A DNA stretch of 64,000 nucleotides from Branchiostoma floridae (taxonomy: Eukaryota; Chordata; Leptocardii; Amphioxiformes; Branchiostomatidae), in the NCBI RefSeq assembly GCF_000003815.2, contig NC_049982.1, positions 5,547,105-5,611,104 on the forward strand, read 5' to 3'. This document shows, piece after piece, positions 28,401 to 36,200 of this stretch. The notes beneath the pieces are model-generated. The model had not been told where the DNA came from and searched no databases. It saw only the letters and a program-made list of their open reading frames with translations. Position 1 is the stretch's first letter; each line of letters starts with the position of its first letter. The position numbers and the translations under genes are program-made.

Positions 28401-31279
28401 TGCTACTATATAATTAAGTAACATTGTTCGGCAACAAAACTTCACATGACCCAAGCATTCTTCGGGTACTTGGTGCAGTGACAATGCCAACACTTTGTTG
28501 ACCTATAATTGTGTAGAAATTCCTCCGGTGCAGTCCAAAGAATCGTACCACTGAGCTCCGAGAGTCAATGGAAGAACTGTGGCTCTGAATAATTGAAATC
28601 CTGCACTAAGACCTGTTTCTTCACACCTTAGTTGTTGAGGATACTTTGTGTGTGCCTTCAGCCTTGTGTTGAGGTCACAGGCTTTGTCTACACCTTGTCA
28701 CCTTGAGTCTCATGATCCTTATCTGTCTCAACACTTCACTTCTTACTTATTTATCTCAAGGCCACCTAGCCATAGGGGCTAAGGTAAGAACTAACTTAAA
28801 AGGTAATCTGTTTTACATGGACTACCCCAGTGCATGGGCAGAGTGTCTGCTTGGCATTCGGTAGTGTGTGAGGTCGTTCCGCGGCCGGGTCATAGTACAT
28901 ACTGAAGACATTAATTTAAAAATGGTACATACTGCTTTCTCTGCTTTAACATAGCTTTCAGCACTCAAGAAATAGTTGAACGCACACAGGCCACTACCAG
29001 TGGACTACTTCTCTGCTGTAGTGATTGCATAAAGTTGTGTGGCTCATGGCTAGAGAAACAGAGATGGGGGCTGCCCTATGCACCATTTGGTGCGGGAAAG
29101 ACTTTAACAAACTTAATCCTGTGGAAGAGGGTGCATCTTCCGAAGGGATAAGGAATCTGTATCATAGAAAAGCTTTTGGACAACCCAGAACAAAACCTGC
29201 CTCCTCTTCCTGGGAGGTCTAAACAACTCCATCTAAACAACATGATGATGTAATCCAGGACACCAGTTGGTGATTGCACATTTGATGTTTTGTTAATAGA
29301 AGATGGCTTAACATCTGCTTAACTGATACATCTCATTCATCATTAGCCTGTTAACAAGACATTGCTCAATTACATGCATTTTGTCCAAGTTATTCCATAT
29401 TGAAATGTAGCTTTAAAATCAACTTTGGCAATATTAAGTTCAGCACTTCAGCTTTACATTTTCGACAAAAGACGTACTGCTACGTACATGTACTACAAAA
29501 CTGGTGTCGTTTATGTTACAGGCAACTCCAGTACAAAGGTATTTGCAGAACTTGCCTATCTTCTGTCTTCCAATTTTTGCTCTACTAGTACCTGGTAATC
29601 ATTTTTGGCTTCCCATTCTGCATTTTCTATCTATGAAATTGCGATAATAGTTTATGTACCTGTATTTCTCTCTAGACCCTCCCCCAAACCCTTAAGTGTG
29701 TTTGTTACAACTTGAAGAGAGACTAAGTCCAGGGGCCATTGTCTGACCTATTTCAATGTTTACTCCTGAAGCTAAACGAGACATCCTATTTGCAGTTTGC
29801 AACAAAGTCCTCTTTTAGAGCAAACAGAATGGACTGTTTTTTATGGTCCATTAAAGAATAACAGATTTACGGCATATCAATGACAAAAATAACAAGTATA
29901 TTCAAAAATACACATTATGACAAACATTCACACCAATATCTATATATAACAACTCTCTAACGTTTCTTGCTGGACCACAAATAATGACAGCGTAACTGTG
30001 AGATGATGATGTATATGTAGACTTTGCACATCACACCGGGAAAAGTGACCCGTGATAACATTTCTTGATACTTTATTCTCTTGCCATTTTCTTTGACCAC
30101 CAATTTCAATTTATATTGTCTAAAAGCTTTCCTGAAATTTGATGTGCTGTGTTTCTCCATGACAATGCCAGAACAAATAGAAATGTATGAACTTCAAAGA
30201 AAGGTCTATTTACAATAAACATACTTATATACCTAGGAGAGCTACATACATGATGTAATATAATATACTATCTAATTCTAAGCATGTAAACGTTATGTGC
30301 TAGTTCAAAAATCTCCCCCTGAGTTTCTAGCATTTCATTGATACAGGGTGTATCACTGGATACTTGAGATAAATTTGTTTGTATACTTAAGTGGGAAGAT
30401 ACGTAACCAAGAGGTTAAGAGATGATAATGGCACAATTACAAGATACATTCAATTTGGTAGATAAACTAGTAAAGTACAGATTTAAAAACGATAAAACGG
30501 AGCACAGATTAAGGCAACACCCTGACCAGCTGTGTGCTAGTATCAACTTCACATACCTGACCACAGGTGTTAATATACTTTTATGGGTAAATCCTCTGAG
30601 TTTTGGGTTGTTGATTTGCCCCCCCCCCCCAAAAAAAAATTATTCAAGGTTCCACTTTCAGGTGTAAGACCACCTGTGCAGTTGTAAAACACCTGAACAT
30701 GTGCAAAAATCAGGTGATTCAAACTTCAACGATATGTTACAAATTTGGAGCTTTCCTTGCTGAATTATGTGTCAAAAAGTTCCGTTTTCTTACTTATGGT
30801 ATATTGCACGCAAATCCAGGACTCATGTGAATGCAGCCATATCAACACGATACTGAAGTATTAGTGACAATGGAGTACCGTTATTTACAAAACGTGACGA
30901 ACCCAAAATAACCCATACGGATCACTGAAAACCTCAAGACCTGTGTGCATAGTGTGTCACACTGCCCAAAGCTACCGATAGCTGCAGGTAGACAGGTTGC
31001 AAACCGAGCACAACTCCCAGCTCCGACCTTCAAACCTAGATTCGATCCGTAACGGGACATCGCCCCCCCCCCCCCCCCCTCAAAAAATTATCCCAACCGG
31101 ACGTCATCTGCATACATAAACAAGGCCAGTTTACCGTAGAATTACGGACCTGAGAGCGCAAACCAGTAGCCCAGATAAGCGCGTGAACCGCTCACGCACA
31201 GTAGTCGTCGATTACGGGACGGAAAAGCGGGGATTTGTCCTACCTTTTGCCGGAATTGTCGTGCGATCTGTTTCTCCAT
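1347..31279 (-). CDS. USH1C: Harmonin (USH1C) orthologue, 5' and central part; 3' end outside window
   Basis: PDZ scaffold of the Usher type 1 protein network, which in vertebrates links cadherin-23, sans and myosin VIIa in hair-cell and brush-border tip complexes (family knowledge). Eighteen coding exons join in phase with GT-AG borders: 31279-31244, 16513-16446, 15618-15535, 15047-14988, 14588-14521, 13927-13854, 13265-13157, 12830-12806, 12462-12381, 10057-9951, 9496-9412, 7554-7495, 6329-6273, 5559-5393, 3923-3864, 3253-3192, 1954-1859, 1432-1347. They give 462 codons. Residues 1-82 form the harmonin N-terminal domain, including PLIPLKHQVEYDKIVPNRL, nearly identical to human harmonin. PDZ1 is about 84-172 (loop SLGF), PDZ2 about 222-305 (loop GLGC), then a charged coiled coil. 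The start MEKQIARQFRQKV aligns with the vertebrate start; an upstream in-frame ATG at 31408 is less likely. PDZ3 should lie left of position 1. Whirlin and PDZD7 are related but fit less well. Confidence 0.93.
1859..1954 (-). CDS. USH1C: Harmonin coding exon 17 (coiled coil)
   Basis: Encodes EEDDEEISRQLEQELLNLSL followed by TQQKIDDEKKQ. The acceptor TTATTGACAG is itself the first unit of a tandem array extending into the upstream intron. Donor GTATTT. Confidence 0.8.
1955..2250. repeat. Tandem array of about 13 units of about 22 bp carrying an acceptor-like core
   Basis: Units close to TCAGCTGTCAATCAAAACCA follow one another with small changes. On the minus strand each reads TTGATTGACAGCTGA, a copy of the acceptor of harmonin exon 17, which abuts the array. 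Confidence 0.9.
2251..3191. other. Harmonin intron; no gene seen
   Basis: Non-repetitive intronic sequence after the 22-bp array. The small open frames at 2669-2869 and around 3100 have no recognisable domains and are taken as chance. Confidence 0.5.
3192..3253 (-). CDS. USH1C: Harmonin coding exon 16 (coiled coil)
   Basis: Encodes REAEEKKKQEEEQQSKLQKR plus a Lys, a continuous charged helix. Acceptor GTTTACAG, donor GTAAGT. Phase matches exons 15 and 17. Confidence 0.8.
3864..3923 (-). CDS. USH1C: Harmonin coding exon 15 (coiled coil)
   Basis: Encodes RIHQSALAKLKQRQEELQRL in frame with both neighbours. The acceptor is a pyrimidine-rich CTTCTCTGGAG and the donor GTACCT. Borders are less certain than for the PDZ exons because coiled-coil sequence is poorly conserved. 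Confidence 0.75.
3924..5392. other. Harmonin intron; simple repeats only
   Basis: AT-rich intron. It contains a CAA repeat at about 4724-4745 and a TTCAGA repeat at about 5231-5260. No exon-like sequence was recognised. Confidence 0.5.
5393..5559 (-). CDS. USH1C: Harmonin coding exon 14 (start of coiled coil)
   Basis: Begins GEELFKDVTMPKKS, aligned to GRELFMTD after vertebrate PDZ2, then a long Glu/Arg/Lys-rich helix (ERRAEREELERLRQIAIDRE). Acceptor CTTCATAG, donor GTAGGG. Confidence 0.9.
5646..5678 (-). ncRNA. Hammerhead-ribozyme-like core motif
   Basis: Minus strand reads CTGAGGA, then a GATGAC/GTCATC hairpin with a 5-nt loop, then ACC and AAAAC. This resembles the CUGANGA, stem II, GAAA order of a hammerhead core, but the second box is imperfect, so activity is doubtful. 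It may be a degenerate retroelement remnant. Confidence 0.3.
6273..6329 (-). CDS. USH1C: Harmonin coding exon 13 (end of PDZ2)
   Basis: Nineteen codons, AISALKGSKQLTITVRPQE, the last helix and strand of PDZ2 (LK-x-S-x-x-LTI). Acceptor CCACCACAG, donor GTTAGT. Confidence 0.9.
7043..7375. repeat. Dispersed repeat with CAGGGCCCGAAATAC end and repeated CAGGTTG words
   Basis: Starts with CAGGGCCCGAAATAC, close to the end of the short element at 22782-22880. It carries many copies of AGGTTG/CAACCT in both directions up to about 7330. The right border is not clear. Confidence 0.4.
7495..7554 (-). CDS. USH1C: Harmonin coding exon 12 (PDZ2)
   Basis: Twenty codons, LGDQFLDVNGINLIHADYGE, the GDQ...VNG turn and alpha-B helix of PDZ2. 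Acceptor TTACAG, donor GTGAGT. Confidence 0.9.
7955..9352. repeat. 40-bp minisatellite, about 35 copies
   Basis: Head-to-tail units with core CTCAAACTGATAAAAGTATC and then TGTCCTTGGTGCTGAATACC. Copies differ by single bases (GATAGAAG, TGTTCTTGG, AATGCC) and by short deletions of 1-2 bases. It lies in the harmonin intron between exons 11 and 12. Open frames across it are repeat artefacts. Confidence 0.97.
9412..9496 (-). CDS. USH1C: Harmonin coding exon 11 (PDZ2)
   Basis: Encodes ICGGPAYKPGVFVKNIKPGS then IAEEIGLK, the core of PDZ2 (KPG-I/V-F...KPGS). Donor GTACGA. The 40-bp minisatellite starts about 60 bp into the following intron. Confidence 0.93.
9951..10057 (-). CDS. USH1C: Harmonin coding exon 10 (start of PDZ2)
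   Basis: Encodes a Ser/Pro-containing linker and then DRRVFVNLEGTPGLGC, the first strand and GLGC ligand loop of PDZ2. Acceptor TTTATCTAG, donor GTGAGA. Confidence 0.92.
10806..10919. mobile_element. Fold-back MITE with TAGCCTGG ends
   Basis: Two arms of about 30 bp are near-perfect inverted copies (TAGCCTGGTATCCAGCCG to the mirrored CGGCTGGATACCAGGCTA) around a spacer of about 50 bp. The flanking 9-mers GATGCTGAC and AATACGGAC share six of nine bases, suggesting an old 9-bp target duplication. Confidence 0.8.
11185..11370 (+). mobile_element. Probable tRNA-derived SINE fragment with TCAC repeat tail
   Basis: GGTGTAATGGTTAG resembles a pol III A box and CGTTCAAGTCCC a B box about 45 bp later. 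A tail of CACT/TCAC repeats follows. No flanking duplication was found, so an isolated tRNA pseudogene beside a microsatellite is also possible. Confidence 0.45.
11859..12005. mobile_element. hAT-like MITE, CAGGGCTGTCTCCAG inverted ends
   Basis: CAGGGCTGTCTCCAG at the left end is matched by CTGGAGACAGCCCTG at the right. The flanks GTTTTACA and GTTTACAG look like an 8-bp target duplication with one slipped T. CAGGG ends and 8-bp duplications are typical of hAT elements. No transposase is present. Confidence 0.75.
12028..12346. mobile_element. MITE with CAGGGTTGGACAAGT inverted ends
   Basis: CAGGGTTGGACAAGT at the left and ACTTGTCCAACCCTG at the right, flanked on both sides by the direct repeat GTTAGG. 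Non-coding, about 319 bp, inserted just beside another CAGGG element. Confidence 0.82.
12381..12462 (-). CDS. USH1C: Harmonin coding exon 9 (PDZ1-PDZ2 linker)
   Basis: Encodes TRTDQLRWEYVDPVPGSPEA then PNGTALL. The L-x-W-x-YVD motif matches the inter-PDZ linker of vertebrate harmonin. Donor GTGAGT. Confidence 0.9.
12806..12830 (-). CDS. USH1C: Harmonin coding exon 8 (25-nt microexon)
   Basis: A 25-nt exon encoding most of HIGMLPIK, aligned to HIGLIPVK of vertebrate harmonin. It is flanked by ATGTTCACAG and GTACGT and is needed to keep phase between exons 7 and 9. Confidence 0.85.
13157..13265 (-). CDS. USH1C: Harmonin coding exon 7 (end of PDZ1)
   Basis: Encodes VGDEVLRINGYTVDQSTHEE followed by IVLLTQSTSYIEMKIR. 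The GDE-x-L-x-INGY motif and the T-H-E-E alpha-B helix are typical of PDZ1. Donor GTAAGT. Confidence 0.94.
13557..13668. mobile_element. Fold-back MITE with GTTAGCCTGG ends
   Basis: GTTAGCCTGGGTACCATCCA is mirrored by TGGATGGTATCCTGGCTGAG then GCTAAC. Same TAGCCTG family as the elements at 10806 and 33454. It sits in a harmonin intron. Confidence 0.75.
13854..13927 (-). CDS. USH1C: Harmonin coding exon 6 (PDZ1)
   Basis: Encodes VEHGVGIYVAHVVPSSPAE then ISGLR, the middle strands of PDZ1 (G-I-Y-V...V-x-P-x-S-P-A). Acceptor CTCTGCAG, donor GTAAGG. Confidence 0.92.
14049..14165. repeat. Inverted repeat with long arms around a hammerhead-like core
   Basis: GTTTTCTTTTACACAACCAG at the left is mirrored by CTGGTTGTGCAAAAGAAAAC at the right, with TTTTTCTCACCTGCTG arms continuing inwards. 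The arms end in a loop region holding the motif annotated at 14097-14126. Confidence 0.8.
14097..14126 (+). ncRNA. Hammerhead-ribozyme-like core motif
   Basis: CCGAGGA, then GATGTC-TGACA-GACATC hairpin, then GAAAC. It has the order and spacing of a hammerhead core with one change in the first box (consensus CUGANGA). It lies inside a long inverted repeat. Activity is not claimed. Confidence 0.35.
14521..14588 (-). CDS. USH1C: Harmonin coding exon 5 (start of PDZ1)
   Basis: Encodes RKARIVKLVKNGPDSLGFSL then RGG. The SLGF stretch is the carboxylate-binding loop of PDZ1, followed by the S-x-RGG strand. Donor GTGAGT. Confidence 0.93.
14988..15047 (-). CDS. USH1C: Harmonin coding exon 4
   Basis: Encodes PLIPLKHQVEYDKIVPNRL, the most diagnostic segment of the gene and nearly identical to vertebrate harmonin. 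Acceptor TTTCTTTCCTTAG, donor GTGAGT. Confidence 0.95.
15535..15618 (-). CDS. USH1C: Harmonin coding exon 3
   Basis: Encodes SMSLPELITDLRKVVN then SPDRMELFEDVR of the N-terminal domain, matching the L-x-x-DL-x-x-V-x-N-x-P...LF pattern of harmonin. Acceptor TTGTTCCAG, donor GTGAGT. Confidence 0.92.
16039..16428. repeat. Tandem decoy copies of the 3' end and donor of harmonin exon 2
   Basis: Six degenerate copies begin near 16039, 16092, 16181, 16241, 16301 and 16396, at 50-95 bp spacing. On the minus strand each keeps a version of CTCAGACAATATCATGA followed by GTATGT or GTACGT, as in the true exon at 16446. Upstream halves of the exon are missing. Confidence 0.85.
16446..16513 (-). CDS. USH1C: Harmonin coding exon 2
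   Basis: Encodes VQAQLEDESERDTLYTSLRQYHE of the N-terminal helical domain. It aligns without gaps to vertebrate harmonin (V-x-x-x-I-E...LY..LR.YH). The donor is GTACGT. Its 3' end and donor recur at least six times in the following intron. Confidence 0.9.
16514..17235. other. Part of harmonin intron 1; no gene seen
   Basis: AT-rich intronic sequence upstream of exon 2. No repeat family or exon was recognised. Confidence 0.4.
17236..17472. mobile_element. MITE with ATAATACCCGTCACATT-type inverted ends
   Basis: ATAATACCCGTCACATT at the left is mirrored by AATGTGACTGGGGTATAAT at the right. Inner parts (GATCTTCAGG..., ...GATCGACAG, CGATCGA) are also partly palindromic. Non-coding. Confidence 0.65.
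17990..18055 (+). mobile_element. 3' tail of a dispersed retroelement, AATAAAGTGCTTCC type
   Basis: GCCATACATTGT, then ACAATTGTCGCACAATAAAG. The same block recurs at 48243-48283 on the same strand. A shared AATAAA end points to a LINE-like 3' end or a processed copy. Confidence 0.5.
18056..21027. other. Part of harmonin intron 1; no gene seen
   Basis: AT-rich intron without recognised exons. From about 20790 onwards repeated GTGCAGGTA and CACCTGCA words in both directions suggest an old repeat that surrounds the 1.49 kb element. Confidence 0.45.
21031..22519. mobile_element. 1.49 kb non-autonomous DNA transposon, Harbinger-like
   Basis: The first 35 bp (GGGACCGTACGGCGTTTAGT...) and the last 35 bp are inverted copies with two mismatches. 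Both ends are flanked by TAA, the 3-bp target duplication typical of PIF/Harbinger elements. Next to each end, the same word GGCCCTCCCCC is repeated two or three times between A/T runs. The interior is GC-rich with some CpG-rich stretches. No transposase frame is visible. Family assignment is inference. Confidence 0.85.
22520..22781. repeat. Right half of an older CAGGTA-rich repeat ending GTATTTCGAGTCCTG
   Basis: GTGCAGGTA and CACCAGTGCAGGTA words lead to GTATTTCGAGTCCTG at about 22590-22605, the mirror of CAGGACTCGAAATAC in the next element. The left half is probably before 21031, split by the 1.49 kb insertion. Confidence 0.45.
22782..22880. mobile_element. 99-bp MITE, CAGGACTCGAAATAC ends
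   Basis: CAGGACTCGAAATAC at the left and GTATTTTGAGCCCTG at the right are inverted copies, flanked by CAATT on both sides. The interior carries CACCTGCA/TGCAGGT words. Confidence 0.7.
22881..31243. other. Remainder of harmonin intron 1; no gene seen
   Basis: More than 8 kb of AT-rich intron. The frames at 23637-23906, 24445-24792 and 26597-26818 show no domains or splice context. A block near 24690-24770 (ACCTTACGAAAGTCGCTGTA...CAATAAAG) recurs near 47640-47690. Homopolymer C runs occur at 30619 and 31063. Confidence 0.5.
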
Positions 31280-31440
31280 GTCTGTGTCGGCTGCTGCCCT
31301 CCGTGCGAAAATGGCGCCCCACCCCGGGACACAGGTGTGCTGATGGAACGCGCGCAACCATTGGTCCGTTCGCCCGCGTTCCTGCGCGATTGTGCGGAGG
31401 GCTGTCATTGGCCAGAACTTTGTTTCACCTGTCCCGTGTA
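31100..31440 (-). promoter_or_regulatory. CpG-rich promoter region of harmonin
   Basis: A GC- and CpG-rich block surrounds coding exon 1 in otherwise AT-rich DNA. There is no clear TATA box. It is the likely transcription start region. The 5' untranslated exon border was not resolved. Confidence 0.5.
31244..31279 (-). CDS. USH1C: Harmonin coding exon 1
   Basis: Twelve codons from the start ATG (MEKQIARQFRQK), ending at a GTAGGA donor in phase 0. The short first exon and the sequence match the vertebrate start, which also begins Met-acidic-basic and runs into a Val at the next exon. About 14.7 kb of intron follows. Confidence 0.88.
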
Positions 31441-32066
31441 CTTGTAACTCCCTCTGGCGTTATTTAATGCCAGTAGTTAGACCCCCTAGTCTCCGATCGG
31501 GGTCTATCTTTTGACATTGTGATTTTTTTCTCCTGATGAATTAACGTTTACCCTTGTTCTCAAACAGAAGCAATCAGCAAATTGACATCGATATATGTAA
31601 ACGATATCATCAAGTCTTGTATATCGATCATATAAAGATATATTCGTGGGTACAATTGCTACGAAAAGATCTAGGAAATATTTTCAATATAGGCCGTTTT
31701 CGCTTCCTTTCCACAATTCCAGACGTTTTTTTGATAGATGCCATACATCTCAAATACGTAAGGTGGCGCTGTTGCACAGACGTTTTTCTGACGCATTACG
31801 TGCATGTTGTGACGTTCCTGCGACGTATGTCCTCCTGCACTTAAAATGATTTACTAATTCTCAAGCTTCAAATACACTTGTAGATTTGAAAATATGTTTT
31901 GAGATCTAGAAAATGTAAACAAGAACGCTAAAAATGTCAATTTATTACTCTACATGAACACAGCTAAAATTCTAGCTCTTGCTAAAATGGAGTCACATTC
32001 GCACCACGGGAGCAGTATGTTAAACATGTTCCGGTTTTAAAAACGATTTTCTGTGCCATTGTAAGT
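31441..32066. other. Intergenic DNA between harmonin and the U6-like gene; no gene seen
   Basis: AT-rich sequence. The frames at 31554-31849 lack any coding signature. A TATA-like TTTTAAAAA at about 32036-32044 lies about 28 bp upstream of the U6-like start. Confidence 0.45.
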
Positions 32067-32091
32067 GTGTTCGCTTCGGCGTTACACATAC

Positions 32092-32125
<34 letters not shown>

Positions 32126-32174
32126 GGTCCCTTGCGCAAAGATGACACGCACAATCGTGAAGCGTTCCTATTTT
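32067..32174 (+). ncRNA. U6 snRNA-like gene or recent pseudogene
   Basis: U6 is the catalytic snRNA of the spliceosome. The stretch contains ACTAAAATTGGAACGATACA, the conserved ACAGAGA box (ATACAGAGAAG), AGCATGG, the AGC catalytic region and GATGACACGC...CGTGAAGCGTTCC. It ends in a run of eight T, a pol III terminator. The 5' hairpin GTGT...TTCGG...ACAC keeps pairing despite base changes from the vertebrate form. The internal stem-loop (CCCTTGCGCAAAG) carries substitutions and one extra base relative to the vertebrate form, which could be lineage variation or decay. Confidence 0.8.
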
Positions 32175-32281
32175 TTTTGTTCACAATGCAATTTAGTACT
32201 TTGAATGTCCCTGGAAAAATTTCCACATATTGCGTACATGCTATATCAACGGGCACCATTCAGAGACAGGTAAATATTAAC

Positions 32282-32440
32282 TTCCAAGCAGATCCTACGG
32301 TAGCAAAAGATCCAAAGGTGGCAGAGGAGTGAAGCCGGCCTCGGTGTGTGTATGCTACCGATGCCCGTCTGAATCCCTTTGACTAGCTATACTCCTTTGC
32401 CAGCTTTGATACATGTACTATCTTATTGCACCGTGTAAGC
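32282..32440 (+). repeat. Dispersed repeat, copy 1 (CCAAGCAGATCCTACGGTA)
   Basis: CCAAGCAGATCCTACGGTA, then GTGAAGCCGGC, then a shared TACTATCTTAT...GCAC/CATTGT end. A second copy is at 36511-36660. Identity is unknown. Confidence 0.6.
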
Positions 32441-33052
32441 CACATAAATCAGATTAAAACTTAATTATTGCACAACAATTGTGGCAAATCATGACGACGT
32501 ACGACAAGCTACTATTTTGAAATAAGAGAAAGCTACGAAAAGTCGAATCAAAGTTCGAATTCACAGATAAACAACTTTAAAAATTGTTCGTTTATGACTA
32601 CTCATACGAGTTTCGAGCTATGTGTCATTGTTTCACCGTCTTCTCCTTAACCATGAACTAGTCGCTAACTTTCTCTCTTTCATTCAATGACTGAGCCCAC
32701 CTCATGTAATTTCATTGATACCAGTTTTATTACAGCAGAAGAAACAAGAACGGCCGGCCGTCCTTTCCATTATTTTCTTTGATGCGCTAAATATATGATA
32801 TCTTTTTCCTTTTATAGCTAGTGCATTAACTTTATTTTTCGTTTACTTTTCAAACTTCAATGCCTGGCGACCATGGAGGTCATAACTTCCTTGTGGATAC
32901 TACATGTTGGGATCGGAGGAAAATCGTTATGCTTTCATGGTGTATCTTTCCTTCACATCTAAAGAAATAGACGAATACAAACAAGCAGAAACACGAGAGA
33001 AGTGTGGCGATCCCTGTACACCATACACCTGCTTGACACTTGGTCCGGTTGA
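32441..33052. other. 3' flank of the His-YPP gene
   Basis: AT-rich sequence. TTTATT at about 32726 and 32831 gives minus-strand AATAAA signals that could end the neighbouring gene. Nothing else was seen. Confidence 0.45.
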
Positions 33053-33219
33053 CTAGTTTGGCGGGTACCCGGGGTAGGATTGGCCGGGGTAGCTCGGTGC
33101 AGGGGGGTAGGCAGGGGGGTATCCGCTAGGTTGCGCAGGGGGGTAACCTGTGGGCTGGGCCGGGGGGTACGCCGGAGGCTGCGCTGGGGGGTAAGCGGAT
33201 CCGGCAGTCGGTGGGTACC
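33053..33219 (-). CDS. His-YPP gene exon 5 (stop codon)
   Basis: Ten Tyr-Pro units, seven of them YPP, ending GYPPN and TAG. Acceptor TTTCTTTCCAG. The DNA repeat (GGGGGGTAxGC on the plus strand) suggests growth by slippage or duplication. Confidence 0.8.
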
Positions 33220-36200
33220 CTGGAAAGAAAAGAAAGGTACGTTTAGTGGCTTAACTTTATATAAATTGACTACTCAAAATACTAAAACTGGTGCTTTCGT
33301 CAGACCTCTGTACTACTGTATACCTCACAATAATGCGGAGGTTATTAGCTCTGTCGGATAAGAAAGAAACTTGTAGAGCTCTTTCATGATCCACACGTTA
33401 CAAATACTTATGTTATAATTTTTGTGATTTTAAATCGTTTGCCCATTGTAAACTAGCCTGAGTATCCTCCTCCTCTCGCTTGCTAAGCGAAAGTCGTGGT
33501 CAGCGGTCACTACGGAGGATGATACTCAGGCTAATTGTAAACTACATGATGTAAAATAAGTACAATGCTATAATCCTATATTTTCGAATTCATCTTAATT
33601 CAAAACTTTGAGAAAGTTTATATGCATTTTGAATCAGCGAAGATTCAGATCATGGATTCTTCCAAATACTACTAATTACAATTTTTTGATTGATGAGAGC
33701 AGAGCAGGTGAGTTATTGATCGACCCGGACACTTACCTGGTGCAGCTCCTGGGTAGGCCGGTGGAGGCGCTGCCGTACCCGTTGGGTAGCTCACGGGGGG
33801 CGTCGGGTTCACGTAGGTGTGCTGGAGAACCGAAAGGCCTCATTGATGAGCAATGCAGAAATTGAAAGCAATGCAAAAATACGTGTTTTGCAAGAGCGCG
33901 TTCATAATGAACCTATTTGAAATATGTTCATTCTTTGTTCAGCACATTTATCCTTTATCATAACAAGAAATTCTCAAAAAAAACATCTAGACATTCAGTC
34001 TTTTTTAATGACAATTACAACACGCAGTTAGGCACTTTTTTAGCTACTCCGAACTGGTGAGTGGTCGAGCACAACTCAGAACACAAGACTGTGTGTCTCC
34101 GACCCAGCGCGCAGCTATCGAACGTCTTGCTAATTTCTCCAGTTAAAGACAAACTTTCACCAATCTAACGTTGAGTTGGGCTGGCTAAAAGAGAAATTCT
34201 CACCGCTAAAGACACACGTCCGTAAAACCGTTTATTTTTGGGGCTCGGACATCTTTTGTTTTACCCAATCGGAGTAATACATCAACTAGAACCCATACCT
34301 TCGTCAAATAAACAAGGGTTATTATAAAGAATGTCTGTTTTTGAATTATTCTTGGTCCGTCTTGTGTTTTTGTTGTCTTTTATATCGTACTTTGCTCTCG
34401 CAAAAAAACTGTCCGGCCCGGCTCCTTTGGGGAAATGTGACGTTAGTCTAACCTCTGCTCGTAGAGTACAAAAAAAAACACTCACGTGGACGTGCACAGT
34501 GGGCGGAGGGGGAGGGCAGGCGGGCGGCGGGCAGACAGCGGGCCCGTGGTGATGGTGATGGCCGTGTGGGCCGTGGTGCATCGCCGCGTGTGCAGCGTGA
34601 ACCTCCCGGTGGTGGGCGTTCTCCGCGCGGCTGTGCGCCCCTGCTGCGGCTACCTGCAGGTGGGAGGGAGGGAGAGATAGAGGATGCGTTTTAAAACACA
34701 TGCTGGTTTGTTTTGTACTGGTGAAGGCGACAAATGGTCGTCGAAACGTTTACTGAAGAATTAGAGGAAGGCTGTGTAACGGAGAAGACATGTGTTCTAC
34801 CAGCATGAGGAAACTATTTACTTCCGTGATGTTAGTAGCTATAGGAGGATAGGCTTGTGCTCGCAAATTACAGTGTGAAACTCCCACCTTATCTATGCTA
34901 AATGCTTATAACACGTTAAAACAGGCCGACATCGATGCTCTGATTGGAGAATACACAAACGTTTTAACTTAAAGTTGCTCCAAGCATGGTTTACAAGCTA
35001 TGTGCTTTAGATTTAATCCATACATACAGCCAAGAACAAAAGACGCTCGTCAGCGTCCCCTGCTATGACAACGAAAGCAGCAGTCTCCAGTTTCTTTGCC
35101 ATATTTTTGTAGCCTTACAATTTCTACGTGCTTTGAAATTTTCAAATACAAAGGGCACGCACTATCATAGCGCGGTTGCGGGGATAGGAAATACCACAAC
35201 CACTTCAGTCGGCCCCTGGGCCTAGTATAAAGAATTTGCTCATATCAAAACGGAATCGGCCTACCGTTTTTTTGCGTTTCTCTTTGTAAAAGCTCTTTAT
35301 CTTACCTCAAACATGGCTGCCTTGATGAAGTTGCCGTGCGCGGCCGCATGCGCAGCCTTGTTGTGCATTTTGTGCTCCTGACGCTCTGCTCGCATCTCTT
35401 CCTGTGACAGACATAAAACAAGAAATCTATAAGATATGATGTTTCCGAGAAATATCTACACAATGCTTGTGACTATTTTGTTCCGAGAGAGAGAAAATGG
35501 TTGATTGAACTCTTGCATTTGAATACAATTCAATCTCTTCTTTGGCAGTCCGGTCTCAGTAGACTATCTGTGCCCCTCTGGAAGTTCTGTTTTTACGTTT
35601 TATCTAGTTGTAGAGATTGTATTTGATCGTTTACCTGGATGTCTAACCTTCATAAACATACAAATGGCTGAATTGTAGCTTTTTACAGTGGGCAAAGGGC
35701 ATGGTTTTCTGAAGGTAGCGACATCTAATTCTTTAAGATATTTGATTCGTAAATGACACAAACAACAGAAATACGTCAGCTGTAATTAACGTTACAACTT
35801 GCTTTATTCCATATTGCTCATGGAATCTGTCAAATACCATGCCATTTTCTGCCTTATTGTGGGGAGTTGCACCCGGACCAAGTCGGTGGTAACAACTTTA
35901 GACATTGGCCAACCAGGACCAGGATCTAGGAGTGACAGCCGTTCATTGGCGTAATTAGGGCAGTGTAGTAGATAGTGGGTGACTGATTCGGATCGGCACC
36001 TGCAGCTACAAGCTAGGCTGTTACGTAAGCCTCTAGAAAAAAGACTGTAGTTCAAACTCCAGGTGATCCGACATCAAGCAAGAAGAAGACACGGGGATAG
36101 CCGGGCCATGACTAAAATGGCCTTGAGCCCAGGGTTGACAGGGAGCCCGGGACAGCGGGAACAAACAAAAGACATGTAAAGACAAACAAACAAATAAACA

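Noticed and set aside
31142-31408. Upstream in-frame ATG extending harmonin exon 1
   Set aside because: Homology supports the start MEKQIARQFRQK; the extension looks like 5' untranslated sequence and runs on past the donor.
34282-34701. 139-codon single-exon reading of the His-rich region
   Set aside because: The frame runs through clear splice sites; only 34486-34653 is exon and the C-terminal part is intron.
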